Positions 1 to 13,900 of a DNA stretch of 64,000 nucleotides are shown one piece after another. Source of the stretch: Oscheius dolichura (lineage: Eukaryota > Nematoda > Chromadorea > Rhabditida > Rhabditidae); NCBI GenBank assembly GCA_932521035.1, contig OW051494.1, positions 3,334,001-3,398,000 of the forward strand. The letters are read 5' to 3'. The position numbers and the translations under genes are program-made. The notes beneath the pieces were generated by a model. It saw only the letters and a program-made list of their open reading frames with translations, did not search any database and was not told where the DNA came from. Positions within the stretch are counted from its first letter, which is position 1. Each line of letters starts with the position of its first letter.

Positions 1-1514
1 GCCTCTCTATTCTTTTAAGCAGAGCACAATGGACCCGTCTCCCTCTTCCTCGTGAGCAAGGTGTCCCAATTAGAGAAGGGCGTCGTATGACAGGCCGAGC
101 CGGGGGAACATGGCGCCTAGAGCCCCGTTTCCGGTACCTTCTCTGCCAATTAGGGGCAGCTTATGGTCATCGGCTATTGATCAAAGAGGAAGGGGGAGGA
201 GTAGAGAGCTGCAATAATTATGGGGGCCAGCTTGTCGCCAGGCTCAATTCATGAATACTAAACACTGTCAGGACGGGAGATGAGGAGCGACGACGCCCGG
301 AGGAGGACGATATTATAAATGATGATGGAGGTTATGCAAATACCCATTAAAAAGAGAAAAAGAGAGAAAATAAAGAGAGACGTCTTAAAAGGGGACCAAT
401 CAGTGTATAAATAGGAAAGGGCCGAGACCCGAGGTCAACACTTTGATCCATTGTCAAAGAATTTCTCTCTCACGTGGGCCCCTTTCAAAGAGTTGAGCTC
501 TCTCCTCTTCGGGCTGGCGAGAGAAACACCGCCAAACAATTAAAGGGAAAGTGTAAAAAATAAGGAAAGGGGTGGGTTTCTAGCGGAATAAGTCCGGCTT
601 TCTGCTTCGTTTCGACCGATTCAGGCGTATTTTAGACGGGAGACACCGAGAGCAGATGGAAACCTTTGGCATAATCTATTGTTTCCCAAGGGGGAGGGGG
701 CATGGAGAGACGGGAGACGGCGAAAAAAACAGCTGGCTATGGACAGGGAAATAGCTTTGACCTGTCTGTTTTGGGAGGAGGACGACGCGTGTGTGTGTGT
801 GGTCTGGGAGACAGAGGATGGCGTGTAATGGACCGCGAGAGGAGGATACACCCTCTGATTTCTCACTTCAACTGATTTTGTTGACTATATAGGGGGAGAC
901 CCTCTATGAAATATGACTCAGAGGAGAAATCAAGTGGAAGGGCCACATCGTAATAGGGGGAAGAAGAGTTTTATCGGAGGAGACAGAAGAGCTTAGCCTA
1001 GACATGACTGATGGTGGCCGACGACGACGACGGCCGGGAGGAGGAGGCATTCTCTCTCTCGCGCGGTCATCATCTTAATGAAAAGGCTCTCTGTGTCTTC
1101 TTCGCAATCAATGTCTTCTAACGCAACATGGCCGTGAAAATGAGAACGACGACGAGGAGGAGAGAAGGAAATCGGAGAGCATCATTCGCGATGCAGCCGG
1201 GAGGCAGCGTCAAAAACACCGCCGCCGCGGAGCCGAGAGGGGACCAGGTAAATTCGCCCCTTCGGGTGAAACGGAGGCCCCTTGAAGGGAGGGAACCTCA
1301 CTCGAAAGCAAAGATCCCGTTGCAATTAGTCTAATTCCTGCAAAGGCCTGTCCGGGCGGCAGGCAGGCAACGGGGGGAAGCCAGTTCATAAGGTGCCGGG
1401 GGGCCAGCACAAAGTGTGGGTCATTATCGAAAATTGTACCCGAGACACACTCCCCTGAATGGACCCTCTCTCTCACACACTCTCTGTCAATTGAAATCTC
1501 TGGCAGAAACTTAC
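1..1514. other. Left edge: purine-rich DNA, no gene resolved
   Basis: GC-rich, GA-biased sequence with a short GT run near 790-800. I find no convincing exon. If the minus-strand gene called at 1515-4922 is real, its remaining exons and stop codon should lie here or beyond the left edge, because its last visible exon ends in a canonical donor. Confidence 0.5.
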
Positions 1515-4500
1515 CGCTGAAAAAGGTACGGGGTCAGCCGTCAACGTTGGAATGGCGACGGATACCCGACGGAGGAAGGCGCTGGCTCGCCGCGTTGCGG
1601 CTGCTGTCCGCCTCGTGGGCGTTGTGACTGAGGTCGACGGCGAGAGTAGGTGCCGACTCTGGTGCTTTTTGTACGGGAAGAAGTGCAGACACGGGGGACC
1701 GGTGGGGACAGGGAAGGGTCCAGCTTGTTAGTGAAGGGGGGACTAAAAGGAAACAAGGAGAGAGGGCTGTTGTACCCCGGAATTCAAGAGGCACCGACAA
1801 GTGGCGGGGGAGAGGAAGAGAGAGGAGAGAGATAGCCGAGTGGCACGCTAGCCTCTAATCTAATTCACCTCTGACCCTGGGGGCCTTTCTTTTTTATCTC
1901 TCTCCCTCTGTCCATATCCATTTGCAGACAAAAATTAAAAATAGAGGAGGAAGAGACTCTCCTCCCTCCCCCTCCAACAAAGGGCTAATGGTGGATGCAT
2001 GGATGAGGTCTTTCTGAGCACACGGATCCATACATGGGCAAACAACGAGGACGAGCTCGGAAACAGGGCAGACAGACCTCATCTGTACAGTCACCCGGCT
2101 TTAGAGGAACAACTAGACATCGGGAGATCAGAAAGATTTGAAGAGAGCCAGCGGCCAGCAAGACGAGATGCCGGCCGGCTGACTTCTCTACAGTACCTCT
2201 CGGCCTAACTGTTCCTTTAAAACTGCCTTTCTATGGTCAAAAGCATTGTTTTTAACAGGGAGAAAGAAGGGAGAACTACAACTACAGGGGAGAAGACCCA
2301 CCAGACCCGGATTTAATGGTGATCCAGACCGGATGAGCTGTTACACAAAGAAGCAACAAAGAGACAAGGTACCGCCCATTGTTTTCCCCTTTTGCAATTG
2401 AATACCACCCAAAATCCCTCCAAAAAAACAGCTCTCGTCTAGTGGTTTGGCTACTGGAGAGGTAACGGGGTATCTTCCGAAAAGTAGACAGTTTCGGGAA
2501 TATGAATAAACGATTTTCCGGAAAGCCTCCCGGAGAGACAATGGCGTGTGTGCATAATTGAAAATACCGGGTCGACGGCCTTACTTAATGAGGGCTCTCT
2601 TTCCCCTCTAATCAAAAGTCTGCGCCCTGTGCTGGTTCCAATTGTTTCGCTCCGGAAATCAGATTAGGCACACATGCCAGAAGCGTTAATTGCAATGAGA
2701 AAGGAGGAAGGCTCAATTAAAAGAAGAAGAAGAGGAAGACAGGGTTGCTGGACCCTTGGGGCGAGAGGAGGAGAGGACAGGGCGGACAAGACGGGCACAC
2801 CTGCTGCTGCTCTTCATCCTCGCTCTCCTCGCGGCTGGCCTCGTCCTCGAGCACGGGGGCTAATCTCTGCAGCGGTGGACGCATGGTACGCGCCGGGCGG
2901 CGTCAGCCGACGACGCAACCGACGGTGGCAACCCTCGAGGAGCCAATCTGTGACTGAAATTGGTCACGACGTGTGGATGGCGCACCACTCGACGGGGCTA
3001 AATGGGAGGGAGGGCAGACCGGTGGCCAGAGAGAAGAAAAGAGAGAAGGAATCAGGTAATGGCTAGAGAGAGGACCCAGCTCATTTTATGAGCTGTGTTG
3101 TGGCCGGTGGATTGGCCCGGAGAGGGTAGCCGACAGCAGCAGCATGTGTAACTGGGTTCTCTCTTTTATGTCTCGTCTCGGATGGGGGCCCGCAGATTGA
3201 ATAAGACCTCCGAGAAGACACGGAGAGAGGCAACGTTCCCCTCCTCCCCGTTGAACCTTTCCCCACCATCCATAGATCCCCCTCGGGAAGTGACGGGGGC
3301 AATCTCGGACACAGACACAAAGTGACAGTTTGGACTCATGAATGGGGAATGTGACGACGGCAGGCAGGGGGAAGGAACTCTCATTCTCGGTCTGACTCAC
3401 ACCTTGACCCCCCGGCATTTTCTTAGAACTGTTTTGCAGAGAAGAGTCAAAGTCCACGGTTTCCAGTAAAAGGTGTTCATAGACAGAGATTTTCTATAGA
3501 AAGAGGAGAAAAGAAGAAGAAGTGACAGGCATATGGCCATAATGAGCAGTAATAAAGGAGAAAAAGACGTTAATCTCTGGTGCTCGTTCTTGCTGGGAAT
3601 CTACAGTGAAATCTCCGGGGCTTCTACTAACCACTTCTGCCTTTTTGGCCAATATCCTCGTCGCGTTGGAGCCCTTGCGGCTGACTTTCCTCAGGAGACG
3701 GTTGTTGGAGGCGGTCGAAGAACTCACGCTGATAGGGACACTTCTCTGTCTCGACGCTTCCCGGTGAGTCTGACGTGGAGGGTGTACGAGGACACAAGGG
3801 GCGACCGTTACCCTGACGCCGTTCTGTACGGCGGCGGGGGACTCGGAGATCAGGGGACCACCGGAGGCAAAGGCGGCATCGATGGCCTGTTCCCATGAAC
3901 GGGAGGAGGGAAGATGGGGAGCTGAGCGGACTGAATTCATCCTTTTGGCATGGCGGGCAATCTTCTGAGGCGTTGCTAGGTTGGAAAACACGGAATATTC
4001 ACCGGCACGCCATGTTGAATACGTGAATATGAGGATTGGCGGGGGATCCCAGGCACTCTCTTCCCCCCTCGGTGTGTGTCGCCCGGGAGACGACGGGGAG
4101 GAGGAGGGCCTTGTTTTACAGGCTCAGACACAGAAAAACGATGGAAAGATTACCATATGAGGTGGGCAGGAGGGGAGCGAGGGAGCAGACGGAACAGAAG
4201 ATGAGGATGGGATAAGGAGCTTAGGCTATCGATGATCTCTCCCCAAGCAGACGGTTTTTGGAAGATTTCATTTGGAGGAAGACACCAAAAACTGCAGAGG
4301 AAAATGGAGGCGGCATAGTAAAAATAGTCGCGTGATAGTCGGATCTCGTGTCTCCGTGGAATCTGTCCTCCACTTCCTCTACCCCTAATGAGTGGAACTT
4401 TCCTCCTCTTCTGCCCCACTAAACTCTCGGCATAAGATATTCATCCCTCTTCTCTCTTTTTGTTTCCAGTTCTGACTAATAGAAGCGTCAATTACAGGCG

Positions 4501-4922
4501 GCCACCGGCACGTCATCCCGAAGAAAACGGATCTGACTGGGAACAGATCTGACAGACTGACGTCAAAAAGAGAAATTAGCCATTCCCGAGAAGCGGGGAG
4601 CAACTGATCCGGGTTGAGCTATGAATGACTCAAATGGCTCCGGAATGGAATGAATACGTCAATTTAAGGGACACGGGGTTGGTGGAGGAGGAGAAGTCTT
4701 TCTGGAACCGGGGCTCACACACTCTATCAATGGTGGTCTCTGTTTCTTTTCACACATGCGAGAGAGGAAGCATCAAGGCTCAAAAAGATGGAAGTGGAAG
4801 CGGGAGAGAAGACTTACCGCGAGTGCTTGTGGACTCAGAATCTGATGTTGGCGCGAGTGGCGCGCTGGCCTGGCCGCGGCCGACACGACCGACAGTTTCG
4901 GGCGCTGGTCGACGGAGTTCAT
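1515..4922 (-). CDS. Candidate multi-exon gene, unrecognised, 3' end not found
   Basis: Six exons keep one open frame: 4922-4818, 3964-3632, 3493-3403, 2997-2933, 2866-2801 and 1664-1515. They total 810 bases (270 codons) with no stop. Donors include GTAAGT after 4818 and 1515, GTTAGT after 3632 and GTGTGA after 3403; the GTTGCC donor after 2933 is weak. Acceptors include CCTCAG, TTCTATAG, CATTTAG and CTGCAG. The proposed start, ATG at 4922, follows an in-frame TAG. The product would be rich in Ser, Arg, Ala and Thr, with one acidic Glu/Asp/Gln stretch in exon five, and would lack obvious membrane segments. I do not recognise a family. Without the 66-base intron between 2933 and 2866 the frame meets a TGA, so the model depends on that intron. 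Part of the exon set could be chance, because long open frames are common in this stop-poor DNA. Confidence 0.33.
2204..2222. repeat. Single copy of a TTAA-element terminal repeat
   Basis: CCTAACTGTTCCTTTAAAA differs by one base from CCTAATTGTTCCTTTAAAA at the right end of the element at 60004-60318. I could not find the matching left end nearby. It may be a decayed or solo terminus, or a coincidence. Confidence 0.35.
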
Positions 4923-4999
4923 TGGGGGAACCCGGACCCGGAGTGACTAGGTGGTAGCGATTGTCATGAATACATGAGCCGAGCTGTGACAGCCGTGTG

Positions 5000-7900
5000 T
5001 TGCATTGAGGGTGGGGGCACTGCGAGGGGGGCACTAAACACACGGACGCCGCTAATTACATCTACTGAGAAGATTTCTGATCTGAACTCAATGGCAATCC
5101 CAGCGGGAGATGGTGGCACTCCTTATTTCTAAGGGGCAGACGGGATTAAAGAGGGGGAAATCTCCAGCTGCGAGGATGCTTGGCCTCTCCTCCGAGGGAA
5201 CGGCCGGCAAGGGGTTCTCTGTTGGATAAAGGGGATATCCCCCTTTAAACTTCTTCAAATGAGGAGTCCTTTGTACTTTTTGGTTTGTCTCCGCCAAGGA
5301 CACATTGTTTTAGAGTAAAGAATCTCCGGAGGGGAACACAAAAGGATTAGCAGGGCTTCTTGAGCAAAATAAACTGAGAGGAGACGCGGTATTAACAAGT
5401 CAACGAGAAGGAGAGAGTGGGAATGGGCTGGCTTTGCTGGGAAAAAGGTATAAACGTTGCGGTTGGGGACAGAGAACCAGAGCCAGACTTAATTGGTTAC
5501 AATTGCTTGTTTTGGCGGAGTCTAAACTGGCGGGAGGATATTGTATGTTTGGATGGGAAATGACAAAACTGTGTGGAGAGTGCTAGTATGTGAGAAGGGC
5601 CGTGTTGTTTTGTCTCTTTCGCTTTCTCTCAGAATACCAGAGATTCCCAAGAAAATAATTATAACTTTGTTGATTGGAAGAGAGTGGGAAGGGAAGAACT
5701 AACCCGAATGTATCCAGGGGAGACGAGGAGCTGCGAGAGTTTCAGGGCCGGCTTGCTGGCTGGTCTCCTCATCCTCGTCCTCCGACCACCTCATCTATTG
5801 TCCGACCACTGGCTCTCTCCTCCTTATCATCCAGTCCAGTCTTTTTTTGAATAAATGAACAACGGGGACAGCAAAATAGACGACGAGAATCGATGGCCGC
5901 TCTCTTCTCCTGGGCAATAGAGGCCACTTCACAATTAGCGCCTCTAATTTCTCGAATTAGAGAAGCGCTGAAGAAGAATTAGAGCAGGGTGTGTGTGGGG
6001 TGTGGGGTGTGGAAGAAGAAGCACGGCGGGGATGACAGGTGCGGCAGGGGGAGGCTGAGGCTGGGGGCGCGCCGGCAGGGAGGGATACACACCTCCCCGA
6101 GTCCATTGTGGGCCAAGTGTTGAAAACACTTGAAGTTGCGATGATAAAGCATTTTGCCTTCTTTGGGAGAGTACTGTAGGATACTGTAGAAGTAAACAGC
6201 AAGGAGCGCAAGGAGGACAAGGCAGTTACCCAATAGGCGGTGTCTAATGTTGGTAGAGGAGGATGAGAACAGAGGCGCAGAGCGGGAGGTTCAATAACCC
6301 GAAAATATGCCTGGGGGCATCAGAGATCCGCCTGAACCAGTAGGAGTCTCGTCCTTTTGTGTGCGGCCACCGGAGCGTGAGGTTCATGACGGAGGAGAGG
6401 GAGACCGAGGCAGGGAGACCTCCTCCGTGTGTCATGGCAACTAACTCAATTTCTTACGGCCATCGCGTGTGATATCGTCGTTTTCAGAACCCAGGGAAAA
6501 AGTCTCCCGGTGGACAGGTGAAAGTGGCGAGACGTGATGTAGTGTCGCCCGGCGGCGGTTTGCAGGAGTCACACCTTTCTCTCTCTCTTTCGTTTTTCCC
6601 AGTAATTTCCCACAAAGAACTCTTACGTTTTGCATACGACTTGCCCGTCGGGAGTGTGGCCTACCACCGGCCGCGACACTGCGACTGCGTGGCGGAGGTG
6701 CCAGTGCCGCGGGTGGGGTGAATGTGAGGGAAGGAGGACCGCCACATGGAGATGGTCCCTCCGAGTCTCGGCCGAATACAGCAGTCTTCATACAACCATC
6801 TGAGACGACGACGATTAGAGTAGAGAAGAAGAAGAAGAAGAGGGGGAGGAGGAGGAGAGAGAATGGAAGCAAGAGTCCCAGATTACACCGGCAGGGATGA
6901 AAAAGTGACGGGTCCGGCATCTGGTTGGCAACAATTAACTCTTCGATATCGGGAGGGCATTTTAATTTAAAGCAGAGAAGACGGCATTCTTCTTGTTTGG
7001 TTCCCGGGATGAATAGGGGGAAGACGCCCCCGGAAAAGGATAATTGGGCCACGGAAAATGCGGGGAAACACGGAAAACTAGGGAGTGGGGGACTGCCCGA
7101 ACGACCAAATGTGGCATAGGTGAGCAATACTAAATTTATCACTCGCTACGGGCGGACGAGGGGGATACGTGGAAAAGGGGGGCACTGGCCGGGAGGAGGA
7201 CGACGGAAGTCTCAGGGCCACTCCGATGATAAAGACGCTTATTTCCTCCTTTCAAGAGTGTTTTGTCATGTTTTCCAAGGATTTCTGCGTCCTCCTCCCC
7301 TACGAGCCGCAAATGGCGCGTACTGTAAGTCGTCCGGCTGGTGGACCCCGGGCATTCAAAGGTGCATCCTCCCCGTCCCCCTGGTCGTACCGTTGAGTCC
7401 ATTTAAACACCTCCAAAAAAGTAATTCCCCTCGAGACCCTTGACCGCGTGTCAGAGATCAAAATAGGCAGCGGCGGCGGCGAGAAAAAAGGCTGATGCTA
7501 ATAGAGCCAGTTGGGCTCTCTCCATGCTTCTCCAGGCCGACTTTTTCACGCTCCACTGTGCTGAATCGATGGGCTTCCAGTAATTATATGAACAGCATTG
7601 TGGCCTCATTTTCTTTGTCTTTCTTCTAAGATTTTTCTCGTCCTCCTCTCGAGACTGGGAGGGGAGACCGACGCCGCCGGGGCGTCTGCTCAAAAATGAG
7701 AGCCGAGATCAGAGAGTGGGTGCCGTCTCTCTGTTGGAGCGGGAGACACACGGATGTGGTTCATTGATTATTTACGGCTAGGTAAACAGACAGCTGATGG
7801 TAATTATGAGGGAGAAGGGGGGATATCAAAACAGCTAGCCGTTACTCGGGAGGGGGAGAGGCCAGCTACTGGAACTGACACACTCTCTGCCTTTGGTGGG

Positions 7901-10900
7901 GGTGTTCTTTTGAGATATCTTGAAGAAGACGGGTAGATTGGAGAAGGCCTTTTGAAGGAAGGACAGGTTTGGGAGTACCAAGGGGGGCCAGAGAATTGAC
8001 TGCTAATGAGCGTATGGTATCCTTTGGGACTAAAAGCGGCAAATTGGCTTGTTTTGTGTTCCTCCCTCTCTCTGCAGGGGGCTCTGCCAAAAACGGCAGA
8101 CCAAGCGAGAGAAGTGAGAGAAGGAGCCGGTCCATCTCCCAAAACAAATTTCGATTCATAAGCGGGTACTTTGAAATTGGAGGGCAAATTGGCAATTGGA
8201 CTCTTTCGTCTCGTTTACACCTCCTCGGGAAAGGAGAGGTCGGGGAGACTTTTTGGAAGAGAAGAGGCCAATGAGGCAAGGAAGAGATAATCCGCAACAC
8301 TAATGAAGGAGGGCCGACTCCGTCTGGAGACTGGGAGTAAAGTCAACTTTGAATAGACGAGTGGCTCCAGGAACTGGAGGCAGCCTTCTTTCGGAGAGAG
8401 GGGGAGGGTGAGCTTCTGGTTCTCCTCTCGTGGAGGGGAGGATATTTGTGAATAATTAATCTGTCCATACGGGATAGCAGCAAGAAAATCCCAGACACTG
8501 ATTCATATTTCTGATGGGCAAGGAAGAAGAAAGACGACGGCTGCAAAAAACCGGGGGGAGCCACTGCTAATGGCCGGCCCGGAGTTCTTTGAGCAGACAA
8601 GAAAAGCCATCGAGTCTGACTCGGACCCTCTTTTAAACCGAGGGAAATTAGAAAGTTTTCGCCCTAGAGGGCTTAAGAAACAGAGAGTTAGAGGGGGAAA
8701 GTGTAAAGGAGGAAAGGCCAAGAGTGGACGAGTTCCCGAATCTAGGCGGCAGGGCCCCCTTTAAATGACAATAAAATTACGAGGGAGGCGGAGGAGGCGG
8801 TTCATATGAAAGTGACATGAATGGTGTCTAAATAAAAACACAAGTTGTGCGGAAAATGAGAGAAAATAACAAATTTATGCGTCGACGTGAGGTCACCCGG
8901 CCGACGTGAAGGGGCACAGTGTGTACGTGAAGGTGGGGCACGGGGGATACCCCTTTGGGAGGCGGATAAACAGGAATAGACCGTGTGGTCGGCTCTCGGA
9001 TAACCGGAGGACGACTAACGAGATCGTCGTCGTAATTAGCAAGTAGTGCTAAATGAGAGGATGCGAGCAGAGGAGGATCTGCGCGTCTGCCGTGAATTAT
9101 TCAGACGATGAGAAAAATCCGGGAAAAGTGATCGAGAGAGACTTTTGACAACGGGGACGAGGAGGAGGCCAATTATGGCCGGGTGGACGAGACCATGTCT
9201 CCCCCGTTTTTTGGAGATGAATTAGGCGAACGCCACCACCCGGACGGACGGAGCAAGGAAGAGAAAACGCCAGAGATCGATGGCCTAATTTCGTTAGTCA
9301 GCGCCAAATAGAAATAATCAACTCTCGACATCCCTTACGGCAGACTCTTCTGCTCACCTTACGCGCCGCTCTCCTCTGCCCCAAATTGAATCTCCCTTTA
9401 CACTTCCTCCTTTTTCTCTCTTATTTTGACCTTATACAAGACTGAATGAGGTTGTTTTCCTATAAGGAAGTGAGAAACAAAAGGTCACAGTAAATAATTT
9501 TCGAGGGAGACGACTATCGGCCGCCTGCGCGGGAGGGAGCTGGCTATTTGAACGATAAGTGGAGTACGGTAGAGATTACTGTAGAGGGAAAGGGAAGAAT
9601 TACTATAAGAAGGAGAAATATAAGGAAAAAACAACGGTGGAGTCCAGTTGGGGGGTCCCCCGGCCCTGGAACAGACGGCCCTTCTAATGTTGTTTGGTAG
9701 GAGGCGAATGCAATCAATTTCTATCTCGAGAGGGAACGGATCATTCTTTTTCTGTCTGGCTGGGTTGTGGTCTATTTAAAGAGGAGACAGAGAGCAGCCT
9801 TCTCTGGTCTATTATGGTCCCGTCCGTTTCCTCTTCCCCTCCCGGCCCCGGGGTTCACCAGGTGTTTCAGGAGGTAATTCAATACAGAGAGCCAGAGCAA
9901 ACTTTTGCACCCAGCCACCACTTCACTAAGATTAACCAGGAAATGGCGAAAAGTGGAGTAAAACGGGGAAAGATCAGATCAGAAGGGGAGAAACCCGAGA
10001 GAGACAGGCACATTCCACTAAATAATTACAGCCATGTGACGTTAAAATGGAATATTCACTGGCCCGCTTTTTGAGACGAGGAGAGGGACCAGCAAAATGC
10101 TATGCAAAACGACGGGGACGGGGAGAACAGAGATCGACCGGGGGCTGTATAGGGGGAGGAGGAGGTCAGGGGGGAGATGACTCGGGGGCGAACAGCTTCG
10201 GGTAACCAGGACCATAGAGGGGGAAGTCGCGGACAACCACCGAAACGAGAAAAAGTAATGGGAACACGGAATCACTTAGACATGCATAGAGGTTGGAGAA
10301 GTGGGCTGTATTGGGGGTATTTCTGAGAATACAGTAATAGCTGGAAGGGGGCAAACACCCGGCGAGAGGCGGGGGAGAATAGGGGGAAAAGAGTCGCCCA
10401 TCCTCACACTATCCCCCGCGTCAATCCGAAACTCAATCCCCTTTTCCCGGTGCTTTTCCCCCCAACTGGCCAACAACTCGGAGTATCTCCTCACGGCCGG
10501 CGTGTCCCCTCTGTCTCCCCCTCCCCCCTTCTCGCCCCGCCATCCAGAAGGGGGGATAAATCACAGTGCCCCCTTCGAATTTGTATGCAAATTAGAGAGA
10601 AGGCCGCCCGTTTTTCACCGTCGTGTAAACTGAGCGGCGGAAATAGCCATCATTTTGAAATTGGAGGAGGAAGAAGATCGATTTGGTAGTAGAATAAAAA
10701 AGAAGAAGACTCTCTCACACACATACTCTCTGGTAGAAGAAGAAGAAAAGAGAGACGACTCACGGCACGCATGGCTGAGGCGGGATGGGCGACGACGTCG
10801 TGGTGGTAGCTGCTGGAGGGCGAAGGAGGAGGAGGAAGGGTGATGTCAGGCAGGACGACAGCTCATTTGCGGATTCAGTTCTGAAATTTGTTGGCAATTA

Positions 10901-13900
10901 TTAGGAAAGGGGAGAGAGAAAGGAGAAAACATGATGAGGGCCGACTAAAAACATCATAGTATGGGATATTCTAGGCGCCGGTGTAGCTCTAATCCGCTGA
11001 GCAGAGCCAGATCAGGGGCTTCTTCTTACCGGCAGAGAGGGGATTCGTGGGAGCCCGGGTAAACAGACTTTCTCTTTGGCACGTACTCGAGAACCGTACT
11101 GGGCCCTATTAGAAGGGAGATCACCCCCCGGAGGATGGAAAGAGCGATGGGGGCCTACGGTACCACTAGATAACTGTAATATAATGCAGGGGACTCATCC
11201 CTCTCCGGCGGCGGTCACTGGTCAGAAGAGGGATCTCTGCTCCGGGACGAGAGATTTCTAGACGGGTTAAAAGGATAAGACAAGATATCAGAGGATGGAG
11301 AGAGGGAAGCCCCCTAAACTGGAAAGAAACCCCTGGCACCCTACTCTTTTTGCCCCCATGGCCGGCCAAGAGCAAAAGAGGAAAGATGAAAAAGAATGGT
11401 GTTAGTGGATCAAAACGGAACGATCCATCGTCTCGTCTGGTCGGCCAAGAGAAATCGCACTTTTTTCAAGGACCAACAGCCCCAATCGAAGATTAATTCG
11501 ATGCTCGCGAAGCCGGGGGAGGAAACAGACAATTTTTGAGGAGGGATGGCCACCGGCCAAAAAGAGGAGAATGAGAGAGAGAGAGAGAACAATTCACTGG
11601 GGCCGTTGGCTGTGGCTCTCGATTTCGAGCGGCGGCGTTGGATTTCGACGGGGACAAATTATGACGACTGGGGGCATTTACCCAATTGAGATCGGGAGAG
11701 AGAGGTGCCCCCGGGAGAGCAAACCAGGTGACTTTACGGGTAGCACAATATTTCCCTTTATTTGAGAGGAGGAGAATTAAGGGCGAACGGGAAGGAAGTG
11801 GAAACAATGGCGGCATTTCGGATGAGGGGTACCCGCCGGGTCAGATCAGCGGGAGGATGGGGCGGGAAAGACGAGTCGAGAAGCATTTTCCACCAAATCG
11901 AGCATGAAATTATCCCTTTGAAAAGAGCAGAAGACGAGGAGGGAAGGGAAAAGTCACTCGCTTGAAGAGGTTCTATTTGGATCAAAGAGAGACTGGTACA
12001 GTAATCACAATAAGGGAAGAAGTGTAAAGCAGGCCAAGCCGACTCTTCAGGAACAATTTTAAGCTTCAAAGAGAGAAGAGAATAGGGTAAAAGGCCCAAG
12101 ACTAAAGAGGAATGTCTGGAAGGACAAGAAAACAAACGGACAGACTGCTCTGCGTGCTGTTGCCATAGGGGAACTGAATCATTCATCCGGGGGGAGCCGA
12201 GCCTTCAAAGGTAACTGACGTCGGGCATTATTATTCGAGATAAACAGGAAAACGGAATAATGGACCTGCCACGGGAAGAAAAAACGGAAGATACTCCCGG
12301 GAGGAGACAGGCGGCGCTTGGATCAATGTAACAGACAGATAGATGGATCCGGGTTGAATTTGAAGGGGGGAGGAGGAGAAGGAGGAGGAGGGCAACCCAA
12401 TACAGGAGAAAGAGAAGGGAGGGAACCAGCAATTTATTGGTCAGGGGAAGGGGAGGGAGAAAACAAAGAGGAGAGGATCAAGTGGAGGAGGAGAAGTTGG
12501 CAGGAGAAGAATATGGGTGGATCTAATTGGGGAAGAGTGGCCCTAGGAGAAAAACAAAAGTGTCTCTCTAATCGGGATGAGCTCGTTTACAGGGAGGAGA
12601 CTCAGGAGGGTAAAAATAGATGACACGGCCGGGGGAACGGAAAGAGGGAAAAGAAGAGATCGTTGCGGGACACACCACAAAGAGGCCGCGTGTGTTCTTT
12701 AATAAACACTGAGGCTGTCTGACAGTTGTCCTCCTGGAGATACACGTGTAGCCGAGGGGGATATCTGGATCCGATCGATAGCTGGTGACAGCTGTGGGAA
12801 AAACGGCTGCACATCGGATGGAGGCCGTTTACGATCCGATCCGGGAGGTCTGAGAAGAGACACCCCATTCCCAAGGGGGGAGCTGGGCCAGGTGGCCGGC
12901 GATTGTTCGACGTGTGTCGGAGGGCCGCCGTGCAGCCGGCAGACAATGGCTGTTTTTGGGTAATCTAGGGCCAAAGTTGACGGAGATGACGTCAGGTGGC
13001 TGGATATTCCTAGCCAGGTGAACGACAAAGGAATTGAACGGGGCTGGACAAGCCGAATAAGACCCTAAGCCGACCAAATGAGCGACAGGAGGACTACTGC
13101 AAACATCTTCGAAGAATCTGCCCCGGGAAATAGTATAATTGCCAATTATGCTGCCGCAGCTTACGGTAGGCACTCCCCGCGACATACCGTAAGGCCTTCC
13201 TCCGAATAGGGCCAAGGAATGAGAAGAGAATAGAGACAGAGGAGAGAGGAAGAGGATAATGGGGTAAGAGAGTGTTTATCGCCAGGGCCCGAGTGTGTTT
13301 TTGGGGTTGATGGTGCTCATTAGGGAAGCAACAATGTGTCATAATAGCGTGGTGGCCTATTCATAGCAGATATAATCACTTTACGCAAGGGCTCCTCCAT
13401 CGATCTCCTCCTCCCCAACTAAGAGGCCAATTCCCTAATCTGTCCTCCTCCTCTTGTCTCTACTTTCTTCGAAGACACAACTGTCACCTTTTTGAAAGAC
13501 GATACATGTCCAGTCCGAAAGAAACTGAGACGTCTGCTCGTACCGGTCACTGGTGTTCAACGGGAGGAAAGCAGCCTCCTATTGACAAATAAACACTCAT
13601 CCTCTTTCCCCTATTTAAAGCGAATACAACAGGTTAATCCTCTCCTCCTCCCTCCAGGGCATACTCTTGTTGCTAATTCGGGGGGAGGACTATGCAGAGC
13701 AGATGCCATCCGTGATCAAATCAACCCATGCCCTTCTTTTATTCGGGGAGGCTGTTTTCTTATTACAACTCCATAAAAACTGACTCCAAGGGAGGTAGGA
13801 GTCCTTCAAATGCGGAGGATACTGTACAAGGATACGGTAATATGGTAAAGGAACTGGGGCAGACTGGGATGACAGCGGCGGAGGACGCAAAAAACAGCTT

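Noticed and set aside
2028..2042. CATACATGGGCAA resembling the end of the 8-base-duplication MITE
   Set aside because: Only 13 bases match, with no arm or duplication nearby; likely chance.
2880..2933. In-frame TGA read as a possible selenocysteine in the candidate gene
   Set aside because: A 66-base intron with a CTGCAG acceptor removes it in phase, which is simpler; no SECIS-like structure was sought or seen.
6441..7142. A 233-codon minus-strand frame
   Set aside because: Pro/Ser/Phe/Leu-rich translation of purine-rich DNA, with low-complexity runs from GAA/GGA repeats; no homology or exon partners.
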